Positions 7,540-16,866 of a stretch of 64,000 bases of DNA are shown here, piece after piece. Source of the DNA: Pedobacter cryophilus (GTDB taxonomy: Bacteria; Bacteroidota; Bacteroidia; Sphingobacteriales; Sphingobacteriaceae). Below the pieces are notes generated by a model. That model saw nothing but the letters and a program-made list of their open reading frames with translations, was not told the origin of the DNA and made no database searches. How positions within the stretch are numbered: position 1 is the stretch's first letter; every line of letters starts with the position of its first letter. Position numbers and translations under genes: made by a program. Location of the stretch: assembly GCF_005116455.1 (NCBI RefSeq), contig NZ_SWBP01000001.1, positions 558,001 through 622,000 of the forward strand, given 5' to 3'.

Positions 7540-10500
7540 TACGCAGTTAATCCGTGACAGCTTTTATATTTTTTACCACTACCACATGGGCAAGGGTCGT
7601 TTCTACCGATTTTAATTTCGGCTTTAATGGGTTGTGTTTTTTGTATTTCACGAGTATCATCAACCGGTATGCCGTTACTTTCTTGTGCAAGCTCTGGTTT
7701 AGAGATTTTTAGCTTGCTCATATCAGTTTTAGGCTGAGGCTTGGCTTCTTTTAGCGGCGCTTCGCCTTGTACAGGGATGCCACCTTTAAATAGGAAACTC
7801 ACTACATCTTTATTTACTACCGCCAACATGTTTTTAAACAAGTTAAAAGCTTCCATTTTATAAATTACTAATGGATCTTTTTGCTCATAAACTGCATTTT
7901 GAACTGATTGCTTTAAATCATCCATTTCACGTAAATGCTCTTTCCAGGTCTCATCAATCAGCGAAAGCGTAATGGTTTTTTCAAAAGATCTTACCACTTC
8001 TTTACCATGAGTTTCTACTGCCTTTTTAAGCGGTGTAGCCACTTGAATGCCATGTAATCCATCGGTAAAAGGAACAATAATATTCTCGATGCTTTCTCCT
8101 CGGGTGTCAAAAACATCTTTAATTACCGGATAAGCTTGTTGTGCTACCATTTCAGATTTGTGTTTGTAGAAATTACTAGCTTCTGCAAAAACTTTATCTG
8201 CTAATTTATCAATGTTACTACCAGCAAATTCAGCATCGGTGATGGCACTGTCCATGGCAAAAACCCTTAATAACTCTAATTTTAAACCTTCGTAATTATT
8301 GGTTTCTTTAAACTCAGTCACCACATCATCTACCACGTCTAAAATCATGTTTTCAATATCCACGTCTAAACGTTCGCCAAATAAAGCATTTTTACGTTTA
8401 GAGTAAATTACGCTACGTTGTGAGTTCATCACATCATCATACTCTAACAAACGCTTACGAATACCGAAGTTGTTTTCTTCTACTTTCTTTTGCGCTCTTT
8501 CTATAGAATTGGTGATCATAGAATGCTGAATGACTTCCCCTTCTTCAATACCCATTCTCACCATTAAGCTGCCAATACGTTCTGAACCAAATAAACGCAT
8601 CAAGTTGTCTTCTAAAGAAACGAAGAATTGCGTAGAACCTGGGTCTCCCTGACGACCAGAACGACCTCTTAACTGTCTATCCACACGACGAGATTCGTGT
8701 CTTTCTGTACCTACAATAGCTAAACCACCAGCTTCTTTAACGCCTTCGCCTAGTTTAATATCCGTACCACGACCAGCCATATTGGTTGCAATCGTAACCG
8801 TTCCGGCTTTACCAGCTTCGGCAACAACATCCGCTTCTTTTTGGTGGAGTTTTGCGTTCAATACATTGTGCTTGATGCCTTTCATTTTTAGCATCCTACT
8901 CAATAATTCAGAAATTTCAACCGAAGTAGTTCCCACCAAAACTGGTCGACCAGCTTGAGTTAATTCTACAATTTCATCAGCAACGGCATTATATTTTTCA
9001 CGCATGGTGCGGTAAACTTTGTCTTGCCTGTCTTCACGGGCAATAGGGCGATTGGTTGGGATTTCTACCACATCTAATTTATAGATTTGCCAAAGTTCAC
9101 CTGCTTCTGTTACCGCAGTACCCGTCATACCCGCTAATTTGTGGTACATTCTGAAGTAGTTTTGCAAAGTAATGGTGGCGTAAGTTTGCGTAGCATCCTC
9201 TACTTTTACATTTTCTTTAGCTTCTATGGCTTGGTGTAAACCGTCGGAATAACGGCGACCATCCATAATACGACCAGTTTGCTCATCAACAATTTTTACT
9301 TTTCCTTCATCAATGATGTATTCTGTATCTTTTTCAAATAAAGTATAGGCTTTTAGCAATTGATTTACCGAGTGGATACGCTCTGATTTTACCGAGAAAT
9401 CTCTAATCAATTCGTCTTTTTTAGCCGCTTTATCTTCGTTGCTCATCGCAGATTTTTCAATATCGGCAATTTCTGTCCCTACATCTGGCATCACAAAAAA
9501 GTGTGGGTCTTCGCCCGAGGCAGTAATCAATTCAATTCCTTTTTCGGTTAATTCAACCTGATTATTTTTTTCGTCAATCACAAAGAAAAGCTCCGCATCA
9601 GCTTTTGGCATTTCTTTGTTTTGATCTTGCATATAATAATTTTCAGTTTTATTAAGGACTCCCTTCATACCGGGCTCACTTAAAAACTTAATTAATGCTT
9701 TATTTTTTGGCAACCCTCTATGTGCTCTTAATAGCGCTAAGCCACCTTCATCAGGCCCACCTTTACCATCGTTAATTTGCTTTTTAGCTTCGTTTAAAAC
9801 GCCAGTTACAAAATTCTTTTGTGCATTTACTAAACGCTCAATTCTTGGTTTTAAATCATAAAACTCATGCTCATCTCCTCTTGGAATAGGACCAGAAATG
9901 ATTAAAGGCGTACGGGCATCATCAATTAAAACCGAATCAACCTCATCAATTAAAGCATAATGCAATTTGCCTTGTACTAGTTCTTCTGGAGAGCGTGTCA
10001 TATTGTCACGCAGGTAATCAAAACCAAATTCATTATTGGTTCCGTAAACTACATCGGCTTGGTAAGCTTTTCTTCTTTGTGGCGAGTTTGGTTGGTGTTT
10101 ATCAATACAATCAACAGCTAAACCATGAAATTCGAAAACTGGTCCGTTCCACTCCGAGTCACGACGAGCTAAATAATCATTCACCGTTACTACATGAATT
10201 CCTTTTCCGGCCAATGCATTAAGATAAATAGGAAGCGTTCCTACTAATGTTTTACCCTCTCCAGTACCCATTTCGGCAATTTTTCCTTGGTGCAAAACAA
10301 TACCACCAATTAACTGCACATCATAATGAACCATGTTCCATTTTACCTCTGTACCAGCAGCCAACCAACTATTATGGTGGACGGCCTTTTCACCTTTTAT
10401 GATTACGTTTGGTTTTTTAGTTGCTAAATCGCGGTCAAATTGGGTAGCAGTAACTTCAATGGTTTCATTTTCTGTAAACCTACGGGCGGTATCTTTCATT

Positions 10501-10841
10501 ACCGCAAAAGCTTCGGGCAATATTTCTAGTAAAACAGCTTCTAATTGCTTGTTTCTGTCTTTTTCTAGTTTATCAACCTCGTCATAAGCAGCTGTTTTCT
10601 CGTGTAAAGGCAAATCTGGATTTTGCTCTACATTGGTTTTAATCTCTTGTATTTTGTTATCAGTTTCTGCTAAAGCAGTTTTAATACGCTCTTTAAATTC
10701 TAAAGTTTTCGCTCTTAACTCATCATGTGTGAGACTACTTAACTTTTCAAATTCTTCTTTTATCTTATCAACAATAGGTTTAACTATTTTTATATCGCGG
10801 TCTGATTTGCTACCAAAAATCTTATTTATAAAACTTAACAT
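7539..10841 (-). CDS. secA: Preprotein translocase ATPase SecA
   Basis: SecA is the motor ATPase that drives unfolded preproteins through SecYEG. The protein has 1100 residues against about 900 in E. coli; the extra length is spread through a longer N-terminal region and insertions after the first nucleotide-binding motif block. Walker A GTGEGKT lies near residues 192-198. Walker B-like [19 protein letters not shown] follows, then [14 protein letters not shown] and the arginine-rich [18 protein letters not shown] motif. The C-terminus carries the zinc-binding SEC-C tail ([17 protein letters not shown]), which contacts SecB or ribosomes. Large SecA forms are usual in Bacteroidota, as I recall. 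The 5' leader can fold (see 10874-10927). Confidence 0.98.
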   Translation of the reverse strand: MLSFINKIFGSKSDRDIKIVKPIVDKIKEEFEKLSSLTHDELRAKTLEFKERIKTALAETDNKIQEIKTNVEQNPDLPLHEKTAAYDEVDKLEKDRNKQLEAVLLEILPEAFAVMKDTARRFTENETIEVTATQFDRDLATKKPNVIIKGEKAVHHNSWLAAGTEVKWNMVHYDVQLIGGIVLHQGKIAEMGTGEGKTLVGTLPIYLNALAGKGIHVVTVNDYLARRDSEWNGPVFEFHGLAVDCIDKHQPNSPQRRKAYQADVVYGTNNEFGFDYLRDNMTRSPEELVQGKLHYALIDEVDSVLIDDARTPLIISGPIPRGDEHEFYDLKPRIERLVNAQKNFVTGVLNEAKKQINDGKGGPDEGGLALLRAHRGLPKNKALIKFLSEPGMKGVLNKTENYYMQDQNKEMPKADAELFFVIDEKNNQVELTEKGIELITASGEDPHFFVMPDVGTEIADIEKSAMSNEDKAAKKDELIRDFSVKSERIHSVNQLLKAYTLFEKDTEYIIDEGKVKIVDEQTGRIMDGRRYSDGLHQAIEAKENVKVEDATQTYATITLQNYFRMYHKLAGMTGTAVTEAGELWQIYKLDVVEIPTNRPIAREDRQDKVYRTMREKYNAVADEIVELTQAGRPVLVGTTSVEISELLSRMLKMKGIKHNVLNAKLHQKEADVVAEAGKAGTVTIATNMAGRGTDIKLGEGVKEAGGLAIVGTERHESRRVDRQLRGRSGRQGDPGSTQFFVSLEDNLMRLFGSERIGSLMVRMGIEEGEVIQHSMITNSIERAQKKVEENNFGIRKRLLEYDDVMNSQRSVIYSKRKNALFGERLDVDIENMILDVVDDVVTEFKETNNYEGLKLELLRVFAMDSAITDAEFAGSNIDKLADKVFAEASNFYKHKSEMVAQQAYPVIKDVFDTRGESIENIIVPFTDGLHGIQVATPLKKAVETHGKEVVRSFEKTITLSLIDETWKEHLREMDDLKQSVQNAVYEQKDPLVIYKMEAFNLFKNMLAVVNKDVVSFLFKGGIPVQGEAPLKEAKPQPKTDMSKLKISKPELAQESNGIPVDDTREIQKTQPIKAEIKIGRNDPCPCGSGKKYKSCHGLTA

Positions 10842-11240
10842 TTCTTAATTTATGTTTAAAAATCATTTAAAAACAACAATTACGCCACAGACTGATTTAA
10901 GTCAAGTTGACATTGTTGGGGGCGTAAAAATAAGATTTTATTTAGGAGTTTATCTTTAATACTAACAGAAACAAGGCTTTTAACAAAAAAATTATCATTG
11001 ATAGATACTGATTTATTTTAGGGATGCTTGTATTAAGGAATATTCATTTTTTTTGTTGTCTTCAAACCACATATTTTTATTGAGATGATCAATCTAAACT
11101 CTTTAAAATACAGATGAGATTTTTATCTTTTAGTGGGAATTCGTGTATTCATGGCAAAAATCATTTTTTAAAATAGCCATCGTAATATGAAGCCCCGAAT
11201 ATGGATGAAATCGGTATCGTTTTAAATACTGGTTGATTGC
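10842..11240. other. Gap upstream of secA; leader region, otherwise empty
   Basis: About 400 AT-rich bases with no convincing ORF. The secA-proximal part (10874-10927) has complementary segments described separately. The rest, towards the ammonia-lyase gene, shows no gene, terminator or repeat that I can support. Confidence 0.4.
10874..10927 (-). promoter_or_regulatory. Possible structured 5' leader of secA (interleaved stems)
   Basis: CAACAAT (10874-10880) can pair with ATTGTTG (10912-10918), and TTACGCC (10880-10886) can pair with GGCGTAA (10921-10927). The two stems interleave, so they form either an H-type pseudoknot or alternative structures. A small palindrome GTCAAGTTGAC lies between. 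The segment is 33-86 bases upstream of the secA ATG on the minus strand. A regulatory role is inference. Confidence 0.3.
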
Positions 11241-12359
11241 TTAATCCTTATTTGCAATTATTTTATTAAAGTTAACAGGATCGGTTGCTCCTTCGGTATT
11301 AAAAAATAAGATGTTGGATGTTGGGGCGATTTGTAATTCTTCTTTAACTTTTTGGAAACCATTTTTAGTCATGATCGCAATGAATCCTGCTAAGCCGCCA
11401 ACTCCAGATTCTCCAGCAATTATTCTTTCATCACTTCCGCTTGGATAGTATAAATCTCTTATAGCTTGTTCTGCAAATTCGTCTCTTATTTTTATCGAAA
11501 TATCAACTCCGTTTTTGATGATGTCCCAAGCGCTTAAAGATGGGATTCCGCAGTTAAGCCCTGCCATAATGGTTTTAAAATTTCCTTGTGGAGTTACAGG
11601 CTTTCTTGCTTTAAATGATGCTAAAATTCCATCCGATTCATAAGGTTCAACTAGTACAATTTTAGGTTTTTGATGCCCATATCTATTCAAATAATACCAA
11701 ATACCAGCGGCGGCCCAACTTCCCACACCCGCTTGCAAAAAAACAACATCAATTTTAGGATTTGAAATGAGATGTAAAGTGCTTTCCAATTCTTGAAAAT
11801 GAGTTAAATACCCCGCCATTATTTGAGCAGGAATCTCTTCATAGTTTTCTGATGAGGTATCCTGAATTAATTTCCAGCCGTTTTCTTCACCTATTTTTGC
11901 AGCTGCAATACAGGTTTCATCATAGTTGCCATTAATAACTACAACTTTTGCGCCTTCGTTTTCTATAGCTTTGATTCGGCTTGCTACAGTATCTTGTGGG
12001 ACAAATACCACCGCTTTTTTACCTTCTTTTTTTGAAGCCCAAGCAACTGCCCTACCATGATTACCATCTGTAGCAGTACAAAAAGTGGAGATATTTCTAT
12101 CTGTTTGAAGGGTTTTATAGATAGCATAAGATGCGCCCAAGGCTTTAAAGGCATTTAACCCAAAACGATGAGATTCATCCTTGATATAAATATTTCCCAC
12201 ACCATATTTAGTAGCCAAATTTTTCAGCTGAACCAAAGGAGTTGATTTGTATTCTGCTAAAGTTTGATGATATTTTAAAGCTTCGCTGTTCTTAAGAATT
12301 TCGGTTGTTAAATTATGATTGACGATGCAGTTAGGCTGTTGAATATGATAATCTATCAT
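11241..12359 (-). CDS. dpaL: Diaminopropionate ammonia-lyase (PLP-dependent)
   Basis: This PLP enzyme of the threonine-dehydratase fold splits 2,3-diaminopropionate into pyruvate and ammonia. Supporting motifs are IKDESHRFGLNAFKALGASY, with the PLP-binding lysine in NAFKALG; TATDGNHGRAVAWASK, which contacts the cofactor phosphate; and AGESGVGGLAGF near the C-terminus. The length of 372 is close to that of E. coli YgeX (about 398). It starts 6 bases after the stop of the exported amidohydrolase gene and is probably the last gene of that operon. E. coli ygeX is also followed by an M20-type peptidase gene (ygeY), so the pairing may reflect release of an amino-acid substrate by the hydrolase. A threonine dehydratase paralogue is the main alternative. 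Confidence 0.88.
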   Translation of the reverse strand: MIDYHIQQPNCIVNHNLTTEILKNSEALKYHQTLAEYKSTPLVQLKNLATKYGVGNIYIKDESHRFGLNAFKALGASYAIYKTLQTDRNISTFCTATDGNHGRAVAWASKKEGKKAVVFVPQDTVASRIKAIENEGAKVVVINGNYDETCIAAAKIGEENGWKLIQDTSSENYEEIPAQIMAGYLTHFQELESTLHLISNPKIDVVFLQAGVGSWAAAGIWYYLNRYGHQKPKIVLVEPYESDGILASFKARKPVTPQGNFKTIMAGLNCGIPSLSAWDIIKNGVDISIKIRDEFAEQAIRDLYYPSGSDERIIAGESGVGGLAGFIAIMTKNGFQKVKEELQIAPTSNILFFNTEGATDPVNFNKIIANKD

Positions 12360-12365
12360 TTGAAA

Positions 12366-13988
12366 TTATTCTGTTCCTTTTTTCTCTAAAGTTGGATAAG
12401 TAATTCCTAACTGCTCTAAATAGGTTTTGTACTTGGTAGGGTCGTAATAATATTTCTTTAGCTGAGGTCTAAATTCGTCCATTATCTTTTTGTTGAGATG
12501 TGTTGCTGCAGGTGTGCTTGGCTCTAAAAAAGGAATGTATTTTACATCTTTTGTTTGAACATTTTTATGATAATCAGCAGCATCGGTAATAATTTTAGGA
12601 TTGGTTAACATATCTAATAAAGTTGCTGCAACAACCTTGCTCCCAGCTACTACACCTTTGTGCGCAATAGGTGTGGCCATAGAAATGGCATCGGCCCAAT
12701 TATGCCCTGGCGTACCTGGAATGTTTGATGGATAACGAAAAACCACCGTTGGCACATTCCAAGCTATATCTGCAATGTCATCGCTGCCGCCTCCAGATGA
12801 AAACTGAACGGGTCCGTTTAAAGTGTCAATTTTTGTAGCTAAACCGTCAATTGGTTCTCCTCTTTGAGTTTTCTTTGGCGCATTTACTAATTTTTGAACG
12901 GCTCTGGCCAATTGTTGGTCGGCGGTGTCCCAAGTTGGTAACCCAACTGTTTTAATGTTTTTATAAACCGTCTCGGCAATTGGTTTGTTAAAATGACCCG
13001 GCCAAGCGGTCCCTAATAATTGATGAGAAACTTTTGTACCGGTCATAGCCGCTACAGATTTTGAATATAGAATAGCTTCATCATACATGCTTTTAATATC
13101 CTCGTAGGTTCTTTCTCTTAAATAATACCAAACCGAAGCTTTTGAAGGAACTACATTGGGCTGGTCGCCACCATCGGTAATTACATAATGAGATCTTTGT
13201 GTTGGTTTAAGGTGTTCTCTTTTAAAATTCCACGCAATATTCATTAATTCTACAGCATCTAAAGCACTTTTTCCTCTCCAAGGTGCTCCTGCCGCATGAG
13301 CAGAACTTCCCTCAAACTTAAATTCGACTGAAACCAAGCCGTTATTGCCAGCATCGCCCCAAGAAACGCCCATATTACTACCTACATGGGTAAAAATACA
13401 CGCATCAACATTTTTAAAATAGCCATCTCTAATGTACCAAGCTTTGGTACCCACTAATTCTTCAGCAACACCCGGCCAAATGATTAAGGTACCGGCCATT
13501 TTCTCACGCTCCATTATTTTTTTCACTTCAATAGCTGATAAAATCACTAAAGGCAATCCTGAATTGTGCCCTTCGCCATGCCCCGGTGCATCAGCAACAA
13601 TAGGTTCTTTATATGCCACTCCTGGTTTTTGAGATGCTTTTGGGATGCCATCTATATCACTTCCTAAAGCGATGAATGGTTTTCCGTTTCCCCATTTTGC
13701 CATCCAAGCGGTTGGTATGCCGCCGATGCCTCTTTCTATGGTAAAGCCGTTTTTCTCTAAAATATTGGTGAGATAATTAGACGTTTCTGTTTCTTGGAAA
13801 CCTAACTCAGAAAAACTGAAAGTCATATCTACCATTTCTTGAGCGGTTTTAGATTTTGCTTCCAAAGCATTGATGACTTCCTTTTTGAGTGCTTCAGTTT
13901 TTGAGTTTTTGCTTTTTTGTGCGAAACCGAAAGAGGAAATGAATACTAAACTTAGGAGAAGTATTGATTTTGGGTAAGAGTTGGACAT
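12366..13988 (-). CDS. Exported M20-type amidohydrolase (AbgB-like)
   Basis: This 540-residue zinc amidohydrolase resembles the p-aminobenzoyl-glutamate hydrolase subunit B group. It has a cleavable signal peptide (core ILLLSLVFISSFGFA) that puts it in the periplasm. Signatures include ALGSDIDGIPKA, GHGEGHNSG with metal-binding His, WPGVAEELVGTKAW, the THVGSN region, and SSAHAAGAPWRGKSALDAVE, the typical dimerisation-domain entry. The true substrate is unknown; acyl-amino acids or amidated peptides are plausible. It sits between a small membrane protein gene and dpaL on the same strand with gaps of 6-10 bases, so the four genes from 14868 to 11241 look like one catabolic operon. Confidence 0.87.
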   Translation of the reverse strand: MSNSYPKSILLLSLVFISSFGFAQKSKNSKTEALKKEVINALEAKSKTAQEMVDMTFSFSELGFQETETSNYLTNILEKNGFTIERGIGGIPTAWMAKWGNGKPFIALGSDIDGIPKASQKPGVAYKEPIVADAPGHGEGHNSGLPLVILSAIEVKKIMEREKMAGTLIIWPGVAEELVGTKAWYIRDGYFKNVDACIFTHVGSNMGVSWGDAGNNGLVSVEFKFEGSSAHAAGAPWRGKSALDAVELMNIAWNFKREHLKPTQRSHYVITDGGDQPNVVPSKASVWYYLRERTYEDIKSMYDEAILYSKSVAAMTGTKVSHQLLGTAWPGHFNKPIAETVYKNIKTVGLPTWDTADQQLARAVQKLVNAPKKTQRGEPIDGLATKIDTLNGPVQFSSGGGSDDIADIAWNVPTVVFRYPSNIPGTPGHNWADAISMATPIAHKGVVAGSKVVAATLLDMLTNPKIITDAADYHKNVQTKDVKYIPFLEPSTPAATHLNKKIMDEFRPQLKKYYYDPTKYKTYLEQLGITYPTLEKKGTE

Positions 13989-13998
13989 ATTTTGAAGT

Positions 13999-14370
13999 TT
14001 ATGATTGATGAAGAAAATTAAACCGTCTGTAAAATTTAAACAAAAGAAAAAACATACTAAAAGAGAAAATGACTCTTAAAAATACAATTAATATTAACAC
14101 AAAATAAACAGGCTCAATTTGAGAAATGCTAATCAGTGTAATTATGCTTTTTATAAACATTAAAATAGAAATTATAAAGCATAGAAGTGTTAATACTTTT
14201 AACCAGTTTGCCGAAATAATAAACTTACCATTTACCTCCTTTAAAACGACCCAATTGAAAAGCAAAATAATGGCAATACCAATGAGACTAATCCAATCTC
14301 CTTCACTTTTTATAATCGCAAAAAGACATATACCGTAAATAAGATTAAAGTAGGAAAGCTTCTTAATCAT
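13999..14370 (-). CDS. Small hypothetical membrane protein
   Basis: This 123-residue protein has four predicted membrane segments (about residues 5-18, 24-42, 55-78 and 86-112) and no recognised family. The ATG is at 14370. It lies 12 bases after the deformylase-like gene and 10 bases before the amidohydrolase gene, so it is likely co-transcribed. No motif suggests a transport or catalytic role. Confidence 0.6.
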   Translation of the reverse strand: MIKKLSYFNLIYGICLFAIIKSEGDWISLIGIAIILLFNWVVLKEVNGKFIISANWLKVLTLLCFIISILMFIKSIITLISISQIEPVYFVLILIVFLRVIFSFSMFFLLFKFYRRFNFLHQS

Positions 14371-14382
14371 TATAATTTATAA

Positions 14383-14868
14383 TTACGGTCGCCATTTAAA
14401 AGATTTAGCATCAACAGCTCGCATGGTACATAAAACACCATCCAAATGGTCGTACTCGTGTTGTAGCAATTCGGCTAAATCGTTTTCCATTTTCCAAACC
14501 TGAGGTTGCCAATGCTCATCTAAATAATTCATTTTTAAATGTTGGTGACGTTTTACTTTGACCAATAAGTTGGGGAAACTCATACAATCATCCCAAAGCT
14601 CAAACATTTCTTCGCTTAGTTCAACAAATTCTGGGTTGATAAAAACTACAGGTTGATCAATATTCATGTAAATCAGCCTTTTCATAATGCCTAGTTGTGG
14701 TGCGGCAATGGCTCTGCCGAAGTTATATTTTGCCCTAATTTCTTGCATCACATTGTGCAAGTCAGCCACCCAATCTTTTACTAAAGGTAATTCGCTTTCT
14801 AAAACTGGTTCACAAACTTCGTAAAGTTTTGGATGGCCAAGTTGGAGTAAATCTGAAAGGGTTTTCAT
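14383..14868 (-). CDS. Peptide deformylase-like metallohydrolase with altered motif 2
   Basis: The 161-residue protein has the deformylase fold signatures. Motif 1 is GRAIAAPQLG (usual GxGxAAPQ) and motif 3 is the zinc ligand pair QHEYDHLDG (HExDH). Motif 2 reads WDDCMSFP where EGCxS is canonical: the cysteine ligand is kept but the preceding Glu-Gly is Asp-Asp. Zinc or iron binding should therefore be intact. Classical deformylases remove formyl groups from nascent proteins. This divergent copy heads a run of genes for an exported amidohydrolase and an ammonia-lyase, so it may be a paralogue acting on other amides rather than the housekeeping def. No second copy is visible in the window for comparison. 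Confidence 0.8.
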   Translation of the reverse strand: MKTLSDLLQLGHPKLYEVCEPVLESELPLVKDWVADLHNVMQEIRAKYNFGRAIAAPQLGIMKRLIYMNIDQPVVFINPEFVELSEEMFELWDDCMSFPNLLVKVKRHQHLKMNYLDEHWQPQVWKMENDLAELLQHEYDHLDGVLCTMRAVDAKSFKWRP

Positions 14869-15052
14869 TAATTAATATTCTAAATGATCATTCGAAGACA
14901 ATAACTTTAAAATACTAAAGGTAATTGATTATCACTTAATTTAAAATTTGGAATGATGAGGCTAACATCACCAAAAAAAGAACATAGCTACGCTAAAAAC
15001 CAGTCTATCATTCTGATTTTAAAAGATAATGTAAAAGAGATTTTGGATAGTA
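14869..15052. other. Promoter-side gap of the deformylase-like operon
   Basis: This AT-rich stretch precedes the deformylase-like gene on the minus strand. A 37-codon plus-strand frame (14953-15066) runs into the opposite small gene and is not supported. No hairpin or repeat stands out. Confidence 0.3.
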
Positions 15053-15226
15053 CTAAATATCTTTGAAGGTTGTTCCAGCTGCTAAAACTAAAAATCCAAT
15101 TAACAATAAAGGATAATTGTATTCTGTAAGCATTGGAACGCTAGCATAATGACCAATAATACCGGCAATACCAGCAACTAAGCCAATAATCCAAGTAATT
15201 TGTTTTGGGGAAGAGGGTGCTTTCAT
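15053..15226 (-). CDS. 57-residue two-helix membrane protein
   Basis: A short frame runs from ATG 15226 to TAG 15053. The peptide begins MKAPSSPKQITWIIGLVAG and ends LVLAAGTTFKDI. It has two hydrophobic helices, about residues 11-26 and 37-52, joined by a short loop (HYASVPMLTEYNY). The good hydrophobic pattern, glycine-rich helix packing and clean start support a real gene although it is short. I recall similar small proteins in Sphingobacteriaceae but cannot assign a function. It is isolated, with non-coding DNA on both sides. Confidence 0.75.
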   Translation of the reverse strand: MKAPSSPKQITWIIGLVAGIAGIIGHYASVPMLTEYNYPLLLIGFLVLAAGTTFKDI

Positions 15227-15293
15227 AATTGTTATTTATGAAGCTGTTGGCAATAAGCGAACCGAGTTTTATGAAAGGGGATTTTGATGTTAT

Positions 15294-15331
15294 CTCCACT
15301 TATTTAGTGTAAATAAAATAAATAAGTGGAG
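15294..15331. repeat. Perfect 13-bp inverted repeat
   Basis: CTCCACTTATTTA (15294-15306) and TAAATAAGTGGAG (15319-15331) are exact complements around a 12-base AT-rich loop, followed on the plus strand by TTTTATT. It could terminate plus-strand transcription, but no plus-strand gene lies just upstream. The rest of 15227-15495 holds nothing I can assign. Confidence 0.6.
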
Positions 15332-15495
15332 TTTTATTGACCCATAAAAAGAACAGAATACTGTTTACCGTAAAGAAATACTGCCATTCTCTTGGGTATT
15401 TGCATTAAAGGCTTTTAAATTTCTATTTGGTCAAATGATGTAATTAATCCTCATTTTATGTTTCCTGAGCCCCAAATTCTTATTTAAAAGCAATA

Positions 15496-15614
15496 ACCCA
15501 AGTTAAATAAACTGGGGTGAAGCGGCATCTTTTTGCTCATTAGGCTTGTGCAGGGCGCAAAAAATATAGCGTAAAACCAGGCTATTGGAACTTTTGAAAT
15601 ACGGGTGTTGCTTT
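15496..15614 (+). repeat. Family II dispersed hairpin element, copy A
   Basis: Conserved left arm: CCCAAGT, AAATAAAC and GGGTGAAGCGGCA. The variable centre has stem TTTTTGC (15530-15536) and GCAAAAA (15557-15563). Conserved right arm: TATAGCGTAAAAC, GGAACTTTTGAAATACGGGT and TTGCTTT. It abuts the 3' end of the minus-strand methyltransferase gene. Copies B (32327-32449) and C (40789-40892) share the arms but not the stem sequence. Confidence 0.75.
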
Positions 15615-15615
15615 A

Positions 15616-16803
15616 CTAATCTTCTACCACTTCTACCGGTTTTTCACGCTTACTGCCATCATATAATTCATATTCTAGCAAACGGCAATCTAATTTTCCG
15701 TTATAAAATTCTATTCTTTTAGATGCTCTTAAGCCTATTTTTTTGGCCAAATCTGGGTTGCCTGTAAAAATATAGCCTTTATAGCCTTTACAACTTTGTT
15801 TCATAAAATCGCCAATGCGTTTGTATGTGGCTTCTAGTTTAGAATGAACGCCTAAACGCTCTCCATACTCTGGGTTAAACATAATTACTCCGCCACCTTC
15901 TGGAATTTGGGTATCGGCAAAGTCACAAACAACAAAATCAATTAAAGTATCTACGCCGGCTGTTCGGGCATTTCTTTCAGAAATATCAACCGCATCTTCA
16001 GAAATATCTGAAGCTATAATTTTGAAATCTATTTGCTTCACCACCTGATCTTTTAATGCTCTACGCTCGGCAAAGAAAACTTCTTCATCGTAACCTAAAA
16101 TATGCATAAAGCTATAGTTCATTCTAAACAAACCTGGTGCTCTTTTGGTGGCAATTAAAGCGGCTTCTATAGCCAAAGTTCCTGAACCACACATGGGGTT
16201 TACAAAATTTGATTTTTTGTCCCAACCGGTTGCATGAATGGTGCCTGAAGCTAATGCTTCTAACATAGGCGCTTTTCCCGGAATTTTACGGTAACTGTGT
16301 TTTGCTAAGGTTTCGCCAGAGGTGTCAATATAAATTTCGGCATTTTCATTTTTCCAATATAAATGAATTACAGCCTTGGTATAATCGGAGCCAGAATCAG
16401 GACGAATTTTGTGTTTTTCTTTAATTCTATCTACAATGGCATCTTTTACTCTAAGGTTTGCGAACAAAGGAGTGGTGATAGTAGGGTTATCCACATTAGA
16501 GGTTACAGAAAAATATCCACTAAAATCTATGAGACTTTCCCATTCTAATTTTACTAATTCTCGGTGTAATTCATCAGCGTTTTCTGCAGTAAATTCGTGT
16601 AAACGATAAAGAACCTGACTGGCGCATCTGAGGTTGAGATTCAGCCTGATACATTCATTTAAACTAAGGTTTAGTTCTACACCGGTAGAGAAAACTCTTA
16701 TCGGCTTAAAGCCTAATTCCATCACCTCTTGTTGAAGGTAAAGTGCTAGTCTTTTATTACAGGTGATGATCACCTTTGAGGGAGTGTTGAAAACTTGATT
16801 CAT
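15616..16803 (-). CDS. THUMP-domain class I SAM-dependent RNA methyltransferase (RlmL-type)
   Basis: This is a predicted 23S rRNA guanine-N2 methyltransferase of the RlmL N-domain/YpsC group. An N-terminal THUMP RNA-binding region (about residues 45-160) precedes a Rossmann methyltransferase. The motif NPMCGSGTLAIEAALIA binds S-adenosylmethionine and NPEYGERLG is the (N/D)PPY-like catalytic motif; here Glu replaces one Pro. I used ATG 16803, which gives MNQVFNTPSK. The longer frame from 16890 would overlap the divergent gene's coding start. The gene is divergent from the DUF3127 gene across a 63-bp region containing a perfect palindrome. A family II element follows its stop codon. Confidence 0.9.
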   Translation of the reverse strand: MNQVFNTPSKVIITCNKRLALYLQQEVMELGFKPIRVFSTGVELNLSLNECIRLNLNLRCASQVLYRLHEFTAENADELHRELVKLEWESLIDFSGYFSVTSNVDNPTITTPLFANLRVKDAIVDRIKEKHKIRPDSGSDYTKAVIHLYWKNENAEIYIDTSGETLAKHSYRKIPGKAPMLEALASGTIHATGWDKKSNFVNPMCGSGTLAIEAALIATKRAPGLFRMNYSFMHILGYDEEVFFAERRALKDQVVKQIDFKIIASDISEDAVDISERNARTAGVDTLIDFVVCDFADTQIPEGGGVIMFNPEYGERLGVHSKLEATYKRIGDFMKQSCKGYKGYIFTGNPDLAKKIGLRASKRIEFYNGKLDCRLLEYELYDGSKREKPVEVVED

Positions 16804-16838
16804 ATAGTTGCGCAATTTACTCAAATAAATTTTAGAGA

Positions 16839-16855
16839 TTTGAAACAGTTTCAAA
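16839..16855. promoter_or_regulatory. Perfect palindrome between divergent genes (candidate operator)
   Basis: TTTGAAAC A GTTTCAAA is an 8-1-8 perfect palindrome centred in the 63-bp gap between the RNA methyltransferase and DUF3127 genes. It overlaps where both promoters must lie, so it could bind a dimeric regulator. No regulator is identified. Confidence 0.4.
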
Positions 16856-16866
16856 ACGTTTTTAAT

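Noticed and set aside
9995-10848. Several plus-strand frames opposite secA
   Set aside because: They are antisense shadows of the conserved SecA reading frame.
14953-15066. 37-codon plus-strand frame starting with two ATGs
   Set aside because: It overlaps the end of the better supported small membrane gene and has no recognisable protein pattern.
15294-15331. Inverted repeat read as a terminator of the 57-residue protein gene
   Set aside because: It lies upstream of that gene, not downstream; the T-rich side faces the plus strand, where no gene precedes it.
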